In this document: one piece after another, positions 1 to 5,389 of the stretch
Numbering within the stretch: position 1 is the first letter of the stretch
Layout of the letters: each line of letters begins with the position of its first letter
Assembly (NCBI GenBank): GCA_900552315.1
Contig: URZM01000046.1
Location: forward strand, 1-13,872
Direction of reading: 5' to 3'
DNA from: an uncultured Bacteroidales bacterium
Lineage (GTDB): Bacteria > Bacteroidota > Bacteroidia > Bacteroidales > Muribaculaceae
Length of the DNA stretch: 13,872 nucleotides
The notes under the pieces: generated by a model
Told to the model about the DNA's origin: nothing
What the model saw: the letters and a program-made list of their open reading frames with translations, nothing else
The model's database searches: none
Position numbers and translations under genes: made by a program

Positions 1-136
1 CCTTCTTCAGCTTGTCCTTGTCCGCCTTCTTTATCATCTCGCGGGCCTTGCCGTTGCTGTAGCCTCCGCAGGAACTGACGCCGATGCCCAGCGCCATTAC
101 CAATGCGAAAATGGCTATGTACTTGATTGTCTTCAT
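1..136 (-). CDS. Small lipoprotein, paralogue 1 (partial, cut by left edge)
   Basis: Only the first 45 codons are present, starting at ATG 136-134. They encode a type II signal peptide with a basic start (MKTIKY), a hydrophobic stretch and lipobox V-S-S-C with Cys23, followed by GGYSNGKAREM and a lysine-rich segment. The start of the mature protein is nearly the same as in the lipoprotein at 2170-2601: both read CGGYSNGKA after the signal peptide, the first 17 bases of the two genes are identical, and a 21-base block (44-64 versus 2509-2529) is identical. This points to a fairly recent duplication. The gene lies 39 bp downstream of the glycosyltransferase at 176-1255 and may share its transcript. 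By the family pattern the missing part should be helical and about 100 residues long. Function unknown; a membrane-anchored periplasmic or surface location is inferred from the lipobox only. Confidence 0.8.
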   Translation of the reverse strand, partial: MKTIKYIAIFALVMALGIGVSSCGGYSNGKAREMIKKADKDKLKK

Positions 137-175
137 GTATTCTTTGTTTTTGTAGAAATGTCTTGAAATGCTTTG

Positions 176-1255
176 TCAGTCGCCTATGCGGCCGCGCAAA
201 CGCCTCATGAGGCTCTGCATACGCACCAAGGCGTAGAGGGTGCGGAAGCTGCCGTTGCGGAACAGGGCGTAGCTCAGGCGATGGAGCCGACTCATGCAGC
301 GCGGGTCAAACTCACCGGCCATACGTCCGAAATAGCCGTAGGCCCTCCACTCGCGGGCTCGCGCGAGTTTTGCGGAACGGCTCCCCGCGCCCACGAACAT
401 ATACTTGTATTGGGCTCGAATGCGCGAGGCGGCGTACCCGAAGGCGTACTTGGCAGCGTCGGCCCCGAAGCCGTCGGAGGCCATCATCCGCTCTATGGCC
501 TCGCAGTAGGCCACCGTGCGGAGCATCACGTCTTCCCGGGGGGCATGGGTGAGCGAGTCAGGATTCACACGGTAGCGGTAAAGCGTATCAGGCAGCTGCG
601 CCACCTTGTCGGCCCGAAGTGCGAGCTCATAGTTGAAGACGTAGTCCTCGCTGATGTACTCGCGCTCGCTCTTGAAGCGCAGGCCTTCCCGCCTTAGAAA
701 GGAGAAATCGAAAAGCGCCCCCCAGGCCGCTCCCTCGAGCGTATAAGGCTCGTCGCCGGGATAGGAGGCGAAGCTGCAGAGGGCAACCCGGCGCATGGCG
801 TCCGCCCCGGAAATCACATGCTCCCGGTCGGTATGCACCTCTGTGGAATACGTGCCGGGAGTCACGAACTTGCAATGGCGTGCATGCACCACCTGGGACC
901 CGGTGCGCAATGCCACCTCGTGCAGGCGCTCCAAGGTGCGTGGATGCAGCATGTCGTCGCTGTCCAGGAAGGTGATGTAGCGGCCGCGCGCCGCATCCAT
1001 GCCGGTGTTGCGTGCCATACCCAGGCCGGCGTTCTTCTTGTGCACCACACGTATCACAGGGCCTTGCGCGGGGTCGGCATACCGCGCGGCATAGTCGTCA
1101 CAGATGGCGGGACAGCGGTCGGGGCTGCCGTCGTCCACAAGCACTATCTCGAACTCACGGAAGGTCTGGGCAAGCACCGACTCCACGCAATCGTGCAGGA
1201 AAGCCTCCACACGATACACCGGTATAACCACCGAAATCTCAATCTCCTGTTCCAT
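176..1255 (-). CDS. Family 2 glycosyltransferase (GT-A fold)
   Basis: A 359-residue protein. The N-terminal half is a classic GT2 domain: ISVVIPVY at residues 7-14, VDDGSPD at 40-46 (nucleotide-sugar binding), NAGLGMARNTGMD at 75-87, and the metal-binding DSDD at 98-101 within FLDSDDM. The C-terminal half is less conserved, rich in Arg and Tyr, and shows no clear membrane segment, so it probably acts at the cytoplasmic face on a lipid-linked acceptor. Donor and acceptor cannot be read from the sequence. It lies between lipoprotein paralogues 1 and 2, with a 98-bp upstream gap, rather than in the polysaccharide operon at 5382-12692. Length is usual for capsule or LPS GT2 enzymes. The ATG at 1255 was chosen because the IPVY strand follows directly. 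Family assignment is secure; the sugar specificity is unknown. Confidence 0.93.
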   Translation of the reverse strand: MEQEIEISVVIPVYRVEAFLHDCVESVLAQTFREFEIVLVDDGSPDRCPAICDDYAARYADPAQGPVIRVVHKKNAGLGMARNTGMDAARGRYITFLDSDDMLHPRTLERLHEVALRTGSQVVHARHCKFVTPGTYSTEVHTDREHVISGADAMRRVALCSFASYPGDEPYTLEGAAWGALFDFSFLRREGLRFKSEREYISEDYVFNYELALRADKVAQLPDTLYRYRVNPDSLTHAPREDVMLRTVAYCEAIERMMASDGFGADAAKYAFGYAASRIRAQYKYMFVGAGSRSAKLARAREWRAYGYFGRMAGEFDPRCMSRLHRLSYALFRNGSFRTLYALVRMQSLMRRLRGRIGD

Positions 1256-1283
1256 CTCCTGTCATTAACCCGAAAGTACACTG

Positions 1284-1331
1284 CCGCGCCAGAAACCCGG
1301 TACACATGCGGTGGCCTGGCTTCCGGCGCAG
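1284..1331 (-). other. Intergenic hairpin between lipoprotein 2 and the GT2 gene
   Basis: Arms 1286-1297 and 1318-1329 are complementary except at two positions, where the minus-strand RNA would form G·U wobbles. One further wobble and one further pair extend the stem to 14 bp at 1284/1331, around a 20-nt loop. On the plus strand the same positions are A-C mismatches, so the structure fits minus-strand RNA, the direction of the flanking genes. No U-run follows, so it is not a standard intrinsic terminator. It may be a processing or stability element between the two genes. Confidence 0.4.
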
Positions 1332-1353
1332 TCAGCTTCTTCAGGCAGATGTC

Positions 1354-1797
1354 TTAGTCGTCGAATTTCTTGACAGCCTTCTCTCTAAGCTTGTCTATCT
1401 TTTCGCCATGCTTCTCAGTGAGCTTCTCCCAGCGCTTGATGTTGGAAGAACCCATGTCCTTGTCATCATCATAGCTGGCCCTGTTCAGCATCTCTATAAC
1501 ATCCTCGATGCCGTCCCACTTATCTTCGAACTTATCCTCGAAATCCTCTATGTTCTTACTGAATTTCTTCTCGTTCTTGGAATCCTGGATAGCGTCCTCA
1601 ATTCCCTTCTCATAGTCCTGGTAATATTTCTCCACCCAGTCGATGCACTTGGAGAAATCATCCTTCTTCATGTCGCCGTCATCATATTTCTCCACCATCT
1701 TCTCGGCGGCCTTCTCGCTGAATCCGCCGCATGAGGTGAGGCCGAGGGAAAAGATGAAGGCTATGGCCATGGCGCCCAAAATTTTTGTCAGTCTCAT
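1354..1797 (-). CDS. Small lipoprotein, paralogue 2
   Basis: A 147-residue protein starting at ATG 1797. Upstream in-frame codons exist, but the ATG at 1797 gives a clean signal peptide (MRLTKILGAMAIAF...) with lipobox L-T-S-C and Cys23, the same position as in paralogues 1 and 3. The mature part is highly charged and predicted helical: CGGFSEKAAEKMVEKYDDG (23-41), DDFSKCIDWVEKYYQDY (46-62), a Lys/Asp/Glu-rich middle, then the family motif KDMGSSN (113-119) and a basic C-terminal helix. This fits a short antiparallel helical bundle tethered to a membrane by lipid. It has no catalytic motif. It follows a 372-bp structured gap and precedes the glycosyltransferase at 176-1255. Family membership rests on shared order of motifs with the other lipoproteins here; function unknown. 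Confidence 0.87.
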   Translation of the reverse strand: MRLTKILGAMAIAFIFSLGLTSCGGFSEKAAEKMVEKYDDGDMKKDDFSKCIDWVEKYYQDYEKGIEDAIQDSKNEKKFSKNIEDFEDKFEDKWDGIEDVIEMLNRASYDDDKDMGSSNIKRWEKLTEKHGEKIDKLREKAVKKFDD

Positions 1798-2169
1798 GTT
1801 TATATATTTTTTGGTTTTTAAGTTTCTCTGTTGTTCCGGTGTCCGGCACCGGGCGCGGCGTAACTGCCGCATAAACTCTCCAGCCCCTGAATAGGGCCGA
1901 TGATTGTGCTATAGGGTCTCTCCGGAGTCTGTCACCCGGGGTTGACATGCTTCGCTTCCCTCCGGGACCCTGTCGGCAGGGAGCAGCATAAATCAGAAGC
2001 AGTATAAATAGAGGAGCGGGGACTTGAACACATACTCACCCGAACCGGCCTGAAACGCTTCAATACGCTGTTCGGGGGCAGTTCAGGTGAGTACGTGTCT
2101 TTTAGCGACCTCCTTGTCCGCCAATGGCCGCGTTTTCACACGCAGGCGGTGCAAGGACCAGTCAAGTTG
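1798..2169. other. 372-bp gene-free, hairpin-rich intergenic region
   Basis: No convincing gene is seen; the open frames have no family features or start signals. The region is GC-rich, unlike the AT-rich gap at 2602-2788. It holds several inverted repeats: 1836-1841/1847-1852 (6 bp, 5-nt loop), 1855-1859/1866-1870 (5 bp, 6-nt loop), 1968-1972/1977-1981 (5 bp, 4-nt loop), and a long one at 2028-2045/2081-2098. I found no good TAnnTTTG promoter before lipoprotein 2. The region may be a structured leader or a spacer containing RNA elements. Confidence 0.5.
2028..2098 (-). other. Long inverted repeat, likely RNA hairpin on the minus strand
   Basis: The 18-base arms 2028-2045 and 2081-2098 match at 16 positions. 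The two mismatches become G·U wobbles in minus-strand RNA, giving an unbroken 18-bp stem with a 35-nt loop. The loop offers an alternative pairing, CCGAAC (2040-2045) with GTTCGG (2070-2075), and a small TGAA/TTCA hairpin (2051-2062). No U-tract follows. Two exclusive pairings sharing the same arm could act as a switch, but nothing shows a ligand. Confidence 0.45.
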
Positions 2170-2601
2170 TCATTTCTTCTCAGGAGCTTTCTTGGCAAGG
2201 GCCACAGCACGCTCAGCCCACTTGGCACTGAGCTTATCATAGTTCTCCTTGTTCTCCTTGCCCATCTTCTTCTCTCCGGCAGAAGCGACGATTCTGTTGA
2301 TGTCGTCAATGAAAATGTACTCGGCATTCTTGTCTGCCTCCATTTCTGCTACGGCAAATCTAAACTGCTGGTAGTCATCCTTGTTGTCCTCAATGATGCC
2401 TTCCATGTCCTCGAGCATGCCTTCGTTGTAGTCCTGAAGCCACTCGATCATGGTTGTGTAGTCTTCTTCCTCGAGCTTGCCGTCATTGTCCTTCACGATC
2501 ATGTCCTTGGCCTTGCCGTTGCTGTAGCCGCCGCAAGAGGTCATGGTCACGCCCATCAGTGCCACGAGGGCCACCATTGCAAGATACTTGATTGTCTTCA
2601 T
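2170..2601 (-). CDS. Small lipoprotein, paralogue 3
   Basis: A 143-residue protein with signal peptide MKTIKYLAMVALVALMG and lipobox M-T-S-C at Cys23. The mature part starts CGGYSNGKAKDM, shared with paralogue 1 and echoed in paralogue 6 (PYSNGKARALL). Family landmarks are NDGKLEEEDYTTMIEWL (39-55), an acidic helix (EDMEGIIEDNKDD), and KKMGKENKENYDKL (111-124), followed by a basic C-terminal tail ending KKAPEKK. It is predicted to be almost all helical. Upstream, 187 bp of AT-rich DNA separates it from lipoprotein 4 and may hold its own promoter; the minus-strand sequence TAACTTTA at 2629-2636 matches the -7 consensus at all but one base, but I see no matching -33. Function unknown; lipidated envelope location inferred. 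Confidence 0.88.
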   Translation of the reverse strand: MKTIKYLAMVALVALMGVTMTSCGGYSNGKAKDMIVKDNDGKLEEEDYTTMIEWLQDYNEGMLEDMEGIIEDNKDDYQQFRFAVAEMEADKNAEYIFIDDINRIVASAGEKKMGKENKENYDKLSAKWAERAVALAKKAPEKK

Positions 2602-2788
2602 CGTCTTGTGTTTTTAGATTGTTGATACTAAAGTTATTTGTTGTTTTCGTTTTGTCTTGATAGCCTGCCTGTCACCTTATTCGTATTAAAAATATTGTGA
2701 TTGCCGTGTTTTAATTCCAAATTGGCGATTTGTTCTTATATAACTCATCAGGAAGGTGTCTTATTATATGAGGTTTGTTCTTTTGTGT
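2602..2788 (-). promoter_or_regulatory. AT-rich gap with possible promoter for lipoprotein 3
   Basis: This 187-bp gap is much richer in A and T than its surroundings. On the minus strand TAACTTTA (2629-2636) resembles the Bacteroidetes -7 element TAnnTTTG with one mismatch, 27 bases ahead of the ATG. No TTG-type -33 lies at the expected 19-21 bp. The call is weak; the gap size and base composition are the main support. Confidence 0.25.
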
Positions 2789-3298
2789 TCATTCTCTCTG
2801 GCCGTACCTGGAGCGCACCTTGTCCTTGAGGGCTGTCTCCCTTTCCCTGATTTGGGAGGCGAGCCGGTCCCTGGCCGCCAGGTTTCCGGCTCCTATATGG
2901 ACCGAGTCTGCTTCCATCATTATGGTAAACAGGCCATCGGCGTATGGATAGCTCTCGCGCCAGTGGCCGTTGAGATCCGTGCAGGCATCGCTGAAACCGG
3001 CAGAGTCCCTCTCTACATCCAAGAGGTCTTCGCATCCGTTCTGCCAAGCGTCGAAGGCCACTCCCACCATACGGATAATGTCGGCATAGTCCTTTTCGGA
3101 GAGCATTCCCGCACCATACATGTCGCAAATCTCCTTGGCGCGAACCGGGTCATACATTTCCCGGGCTCCCGGAGCCTGTGCGGAGCCAGTGGCAGCAACC
3201 GTCGCCTCGCCGCCCTTTCCGCCTTTGCCGCAGCCCGTCGCGCCCAGCGCCAACAGGGCCACGACACCTGCAACCCATATTTTCCGAATCAAAGCCAT
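2789..3298 (-). CDS. Small lipoprotein, paralogue 4
   Basis: A 169-residue protein with signal peptide MALIRKIWVAGVVALLALG and a lipobox A-T-G-C at Cys23. A Gly/Ala-rich linker (GKGGKGGEATVAATGSAQ) follows. The family core is recognisable: EICDMYGAGMLSEKDYADIIRMV (56-78) matches KLADKYAEGKFTEKDYKEAI of paralogue 5, and VHIGAGNLAARDRL (133-146) stands where others have a Met-Gly motif. It is the most diverged copy, with extra cysteines at 89 and 106 besides Cys58. It lies 30 bp downstream of paralogue 5 and 187 bp upstream of paralogue 3, so it is probably the end of a three-gene transcript from 4574. The open plus-strand frame across it is a shadow. Function unknown. Confidence 0.85.
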   Translation of the reverse strand: MALIRKIWVAGVVALLALGATGCGKGGKGGEATVAATGSAQAPGAREMYDPVRAKEICDMYGAGMLSEKDYADIIRMVGVAFDAWQNGCEDLLDVERDSAGFSDACTDLNGHWRESYPYADGLFTIMMEADSVHIGAGNLAARDRLASQIRERETALKDKVRSRYGQRE

Positions 3299-3328
3299 AC
3301 CGAGCTCAGGGTTATATTGAAATTATTC

Positions 3329-3964
3329 TCATTTAGCCGGATAAACATCAGCGGCAGGAGCCTCAGCGGCAGGAGCCTCAGCGGCAGGAGCCTCAGCAGC
3401 CTCAGCGACCGGAGCCTCCTCTTCATAAACCTCGGCAGGAGCTTCCGCACACACCGCCACAGATTCAGTAGTATCGCAAGCACCGTAAACAGACGACCTT
3501 GAGGGCAGCTCGATTATCCTGTCGGTTATCCGTTGCGCCCGCTCCTGGAATTTTTGCTGCACCTTCTGAAGGTATTCATAATTCTCGGAGCCCATCTTGT
3601 ACTCATCGTCGCTGTAGAGGAAATTCAACTCCCGGATATAGGCATACTTGTTCTCAAAGCGGGATATCTTGCGTCCGAACTCTTCCTGGGTCTTGGCGCT
3701 TTTGGCCAAGGACTCGGCCTTCTCCAAGAGAGCGTTGTTGTACGCGTCTATTATGTCTATGGCCTCCTTGTAATCCTTCTCTGTGAATTTGCCCTCGGCG
3801 TACTTGTCCGCCAGCTTGGTGACGCGGGACTCGCTGAACTCGGAATTGTCAACGGCATCAGCGGTATCCTCCTCATCGGAAGAAGACTTGTTGCACCCCA
3901 CGGCAAGAGTGGCCGCGAAGAGCAGCATAAGCATCCATTTCATCTGTCTGGTAAGTCTTTTCAT
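3329..3964 (-). CDS. Lipoprotein paralogue 5 with Ala-Pro-Glu repeat tail
   Basis: A 211-residue protein with lipobox A-V-G-C at Cys24; M8 is an alternative start that keeps the signal peptide. After the Cys comes NKSSSDEEDTAD, an acidic stretch like the surface-export signals described for Bacteroidetes lipoproteins, so surface exposure is plausible. Core: KLADKYAEGKFTEKDYKEAID (50-70), KSAKTQEEFGRKISRFENKY (88-107) and EYKMGSENYEYL (121-132), all shared with paralogue 6 or 3. The C-terminus (about 173-211) is a low-complexity Glu-Ala-Pro tail made by 15-bp DNA repeats (3351-3395). Such tails often act as flexible spacers or contact the cell wall. It is 31 bp from paralogue 6 and 30 bp from paralogue 4, consistent with co-transcription. 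Function unknown. Confidence 0.88.
   Translation of the reverse strand: MKRLTRQMKWMLMLLFAATLAVGCNKSSSDEEDTADAVDNSEFSESRVTKLADKYAEGKFTEKDYKEAIDIIDAYNNALLEKAESLAKSAKTQEEFGRKISRFENKYAYIRELNFLYSDDEYKMGSENYEYLQKVQQKFQERAQRITDRIIELPSRSSVYGACDTTESVAVCAEAPAEVYEEEAPVAEAAEAPAAEAPAAEAPAADVYPAK
3351..3395 (-). repeat. Three exact 15-bp tandem repeats in lipoprotein 5
   Basis: The plus-strand unit GCGGCAGGAGCCTCA occurs three times in a row (3351-3365, 3366-3380, 3381-3395), followed by degenerate units to about 3419. Each unit encodes Glu-Ala-Pro-Ala-Ala on the minus strand. The unit length is a multiple of three, so copy-number change by slippage would lengthen or shorten the tail without breaking the frame. 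Confidence 0.9.
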
Positions 3965-3995
3965 ATCCTTAGTTTAAATATTAAGCGATAACATG

Positions 3996-4574
3996 TTACA
4001 GTGTCCGCGCAGAGTCCGGCCGACAAGAAGGCTGTGGGAATTTGGCCTTGACGCGCTGTTCCAGATTCACGAACATCTCGGTAACGTTGCGGTCCCAGAG
4101 GGTGAAGCGGCGGTGAAGGTCCGCGCCCATGCCTGACTCGGGCAACGACTGCATCATCTGCCTCAGCTGGGTGAGGTATCGGTACTTGTCCTTGAACTCG
4201 CGCTCCCTGTCTCCGATATTCTCTACGGCCTCAACCTGCGAGGTGGCCGACTTCACAATCTCAAGCATGGCGGAATGCACATCCTCTGTAGCCTGCTCCA
4301 GCATCTCCATGGCCTCAAGGCAGTCGGGCTGCGTAAGAGAATCGGCACGGAACTTATCGAGCAAAGCTCGCGCCTTGCCGTTGGAGTATGGCACCGGCAC
4401 TCTTTCAGGCATCCCGGACTCCCCCATGACCGGCTCCGAGACGGCCGCAGCGGCACGCGTCAAAGCCTGGACGGAGTCCGAAGCGTCAGCCGCATCGGCT
4501 ACGCACGAACCAAGGGACAGACTCATAAGACATGCCGCAAGGATTAGGTATATGGCGAATCTGCACATTTTCAT
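3996..4574 (-). CDS. Lipoprotein paralogue 6, first gene of the array
   Basis: A 192-residue protein from ATG 4574. An upstream in-frame TTG at 4586 was rejected because it overlaps the -7 promoter element. The signal peptide ends in L-G-S-C at Cys24; an earlier L-A-A-C at Cys15 is a second possible lipobox. A spacer of about 38 residues precedes PYSNGKARALLDKF (62-75), which repeats the mature start of paralogues 1 and 3. Then come DSLTQPDCLEAMEMLEQ (78-94), KSATSQVEAVENIGDREREF (108-127, matching paralogue 5) and SGMGADLHRRF (147-157), the Met-Gly motif. The C-terminus is short and Pro/Arg-containing. It is transcribed divergently from trmD and probably leads an operon with paralogues 5 and 4. 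Function unknown. Confidence 0.87.
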   Translation of the reverse strand: MKMCRFAIYLILAACLMSLSLGSCVADAADASDSVQALTRAAAAVSEPVMGESGMPERVPVPYSNGKARALLDKFRADSLTQPDCLEAMEMLEQATEDVHSAMLEIVKSATSQVEAVENIGDREREFKDKYRYLTQLRQMMQSLPESGMGADLHRRFTLWDRNVTEMFVNLEQRVKAKFPQPSCRPDSARTL

Positions 4575-4583
4575 AGGATGTTG

Positions 4584-4613
4584 CAAATTTAATCATTTAA
4601 AAGAATTAAGCAA
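4584..4613 (-). promoter_or_regulatory. Bacteroidetes-type promoter for the lipoprotein array
   Basis: On the minus strand TAAATTTG (4591-4584) matches the -7 consensus TAnnTTTG exactly. A TTG (4613-4611) lies 19 bp upstream, the usual place for the -33 element. The -7 ends only 9 bases before the ATG at 4574, so the transcript would have a very short leader. Confidence 0.6.
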
Positions 4614-4686
4614 TTCTTCATAGTGTTAAATATTGTTAATTCTGTTAAACTGTGTTGAAGAACATCTCCAAGAACTCTGTGTTTTG

Positions 4687-4694
4687 TAATTTTG
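4687..4694 (+). promoter_or_regulatory. Possible -7 element of the trmD promoter
   Basis: TAATTTTG matches TAnnTTTG exactly and ends 20 bases before the trmD ATG. No clear TTG is found at the usual -33 spacing; the nearest is about 29 bp upstream. It lies in the 140-bp AT-rich divergent gap shared with the lipoprotein array. Confidence 0.45.
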
Positions 4695-4714
4695 CAGCCG
4701 CAAAAAGCACGACC

Positions 4715-5389
4715 ATGCGCATAGACATCATAACCGTAATGCCCGAGATGCTTGACGGGCCTCTGAATTGCTCAATCCTCAAACGAGCCCAGGACAAGGG
4801 GCTCGCGACCATCGCCGTACACAACCTGCGGGACTACACGCTCAGCAAGCACCGCAAGGTGGATGACTATCCATTCGGAGGCGAAGCCGGGATGGTGATG
4901 CAGATAGAGCCTGTGGACCGCTGCATATCGGCGCTGAAGGCCGAGCGCGATTACGATGAGGTGATATTCACCTCGCCCGACGGCGAGGTGCTGTCGCAGC
5001 CCATGGCCAACACCCTCTCTTTGGCCGAGAACCTCATAATACTCTGCGGACACTACAAGGGTGTGGACTACCGCATACGTGAACATCTCATAACCCGCGA
5101 GATCTCTATAGGCGACTACGTGCTCACCGGCGGGGAACTGCCGGCTGCGGTGATAGCCGATGCGGTGGTGAGGCTCATACCGGGCGTGATAGGCGACGAG
5201 CAGAGCGCCCTCTCGGACTCGTTCCAGGACAATCTGTTAGCCCCCCCGGTGTACACGCGCCCGGCGGAATACAAGGGGTGGAGGGTGCCGGACATCCTGC
5301 TGAGCGGCCACCAGGCCAAAATAGACGAATGGAAACACGAACAGGCGCTGGAACGCACACGCCTGCTGCGTCCGGAACTGCTTAAATAA
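4715..5389 (+). CDS. trmD: tRNA (guanine37-N1)-methyltransferase TrmD
   Basis: Transfers a methyl group from S-adenosylmethionine to N1 of G37 next to the anticodon, which prevents +1 frameshifting. The 224-residue length suits Bacteroidetes TrmD. Motifs in order: MRIDIITVMPEML (1-13), VDDYPFGGEAGMVMQ (49-63), SAM-binding knot segments GHYKGVDYR (112-120) and ISIGDYVLTGGELPA (130-144), the catalytic-Asp region LSDSF (166-170), YTRPAEYKGWRVPDILLSGHQAKIDEW (180-206). The commonly seen GGGAGM is GGEAGM here. In-frame GTG at 4652 was rejected because the conserved N-terminus begins at ATG 4715 and the promoter element lies between. It is the only plus-strand gene of this half and stands apart from the ribosomal genes often found next to trmD. 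Its stop overlaps the end of the convergent glycosyltransferase gene by 8 bp. Confidence 0.97.
   Translation: MRIDIITVMPEMLDGPLNCSILKRAQDKGLATIAVHNLRDYTLSKHRKVDDYPFGGEAGMVMQIEPVDRCISALKAERDYDEVIFTSPDGEVLSQPMANTLSLAENLIILCGHYKGVDYRIREHLITREISIGDYVLTGGELPAAVIADAVVRLIPGVIGDEQSALSDSFQDNLLAPPVYTRPAEYKGWRVPDILLSGHQAKIDEWKHEQALERTRLLRPELLK

Noticed and set aside
173..697. Open plus-strand frame opposite the GT2 gene
   Set aside because: Shadow of a secure glycosyltransferase with all expected motifs.
1284..1331. Intrinsic terminator after lipoprotein 2
   Set aside because: The hairpin is good but no U-run follows on the minus strand.
2006..2046. tRNA-like 3' half on the minus strand (GTTCAAGTCCCCGCTCC)
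   Set aside because: The TTCAAGT resembles a T-loop, but the flanking bases do not form a 5-bp T-stem and no matching acceptor, D or anticodon arm is found.
3351..3419. Short regular repeats as a possible CRISPR array
   Set aside because: The 15-bp units are directly adjacent without spacers and lie in frame inside a coding sequence.
2756..3502. Open plus-strand frame with Ser-Gly-Arg repeats
   Set aside because: The repeat residues are the antisense reading of the 15-bp repeats in lipoprotein 5. The frame covers two clear lipoprotein genes on the other strand.
4575..4586. TTG start at 4586 for lipoprotein 6
   Set aside because: It overlaps the -7 element, so transcription would start inside or after it. 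The ATG at 4574 gives a normal signal peptide.
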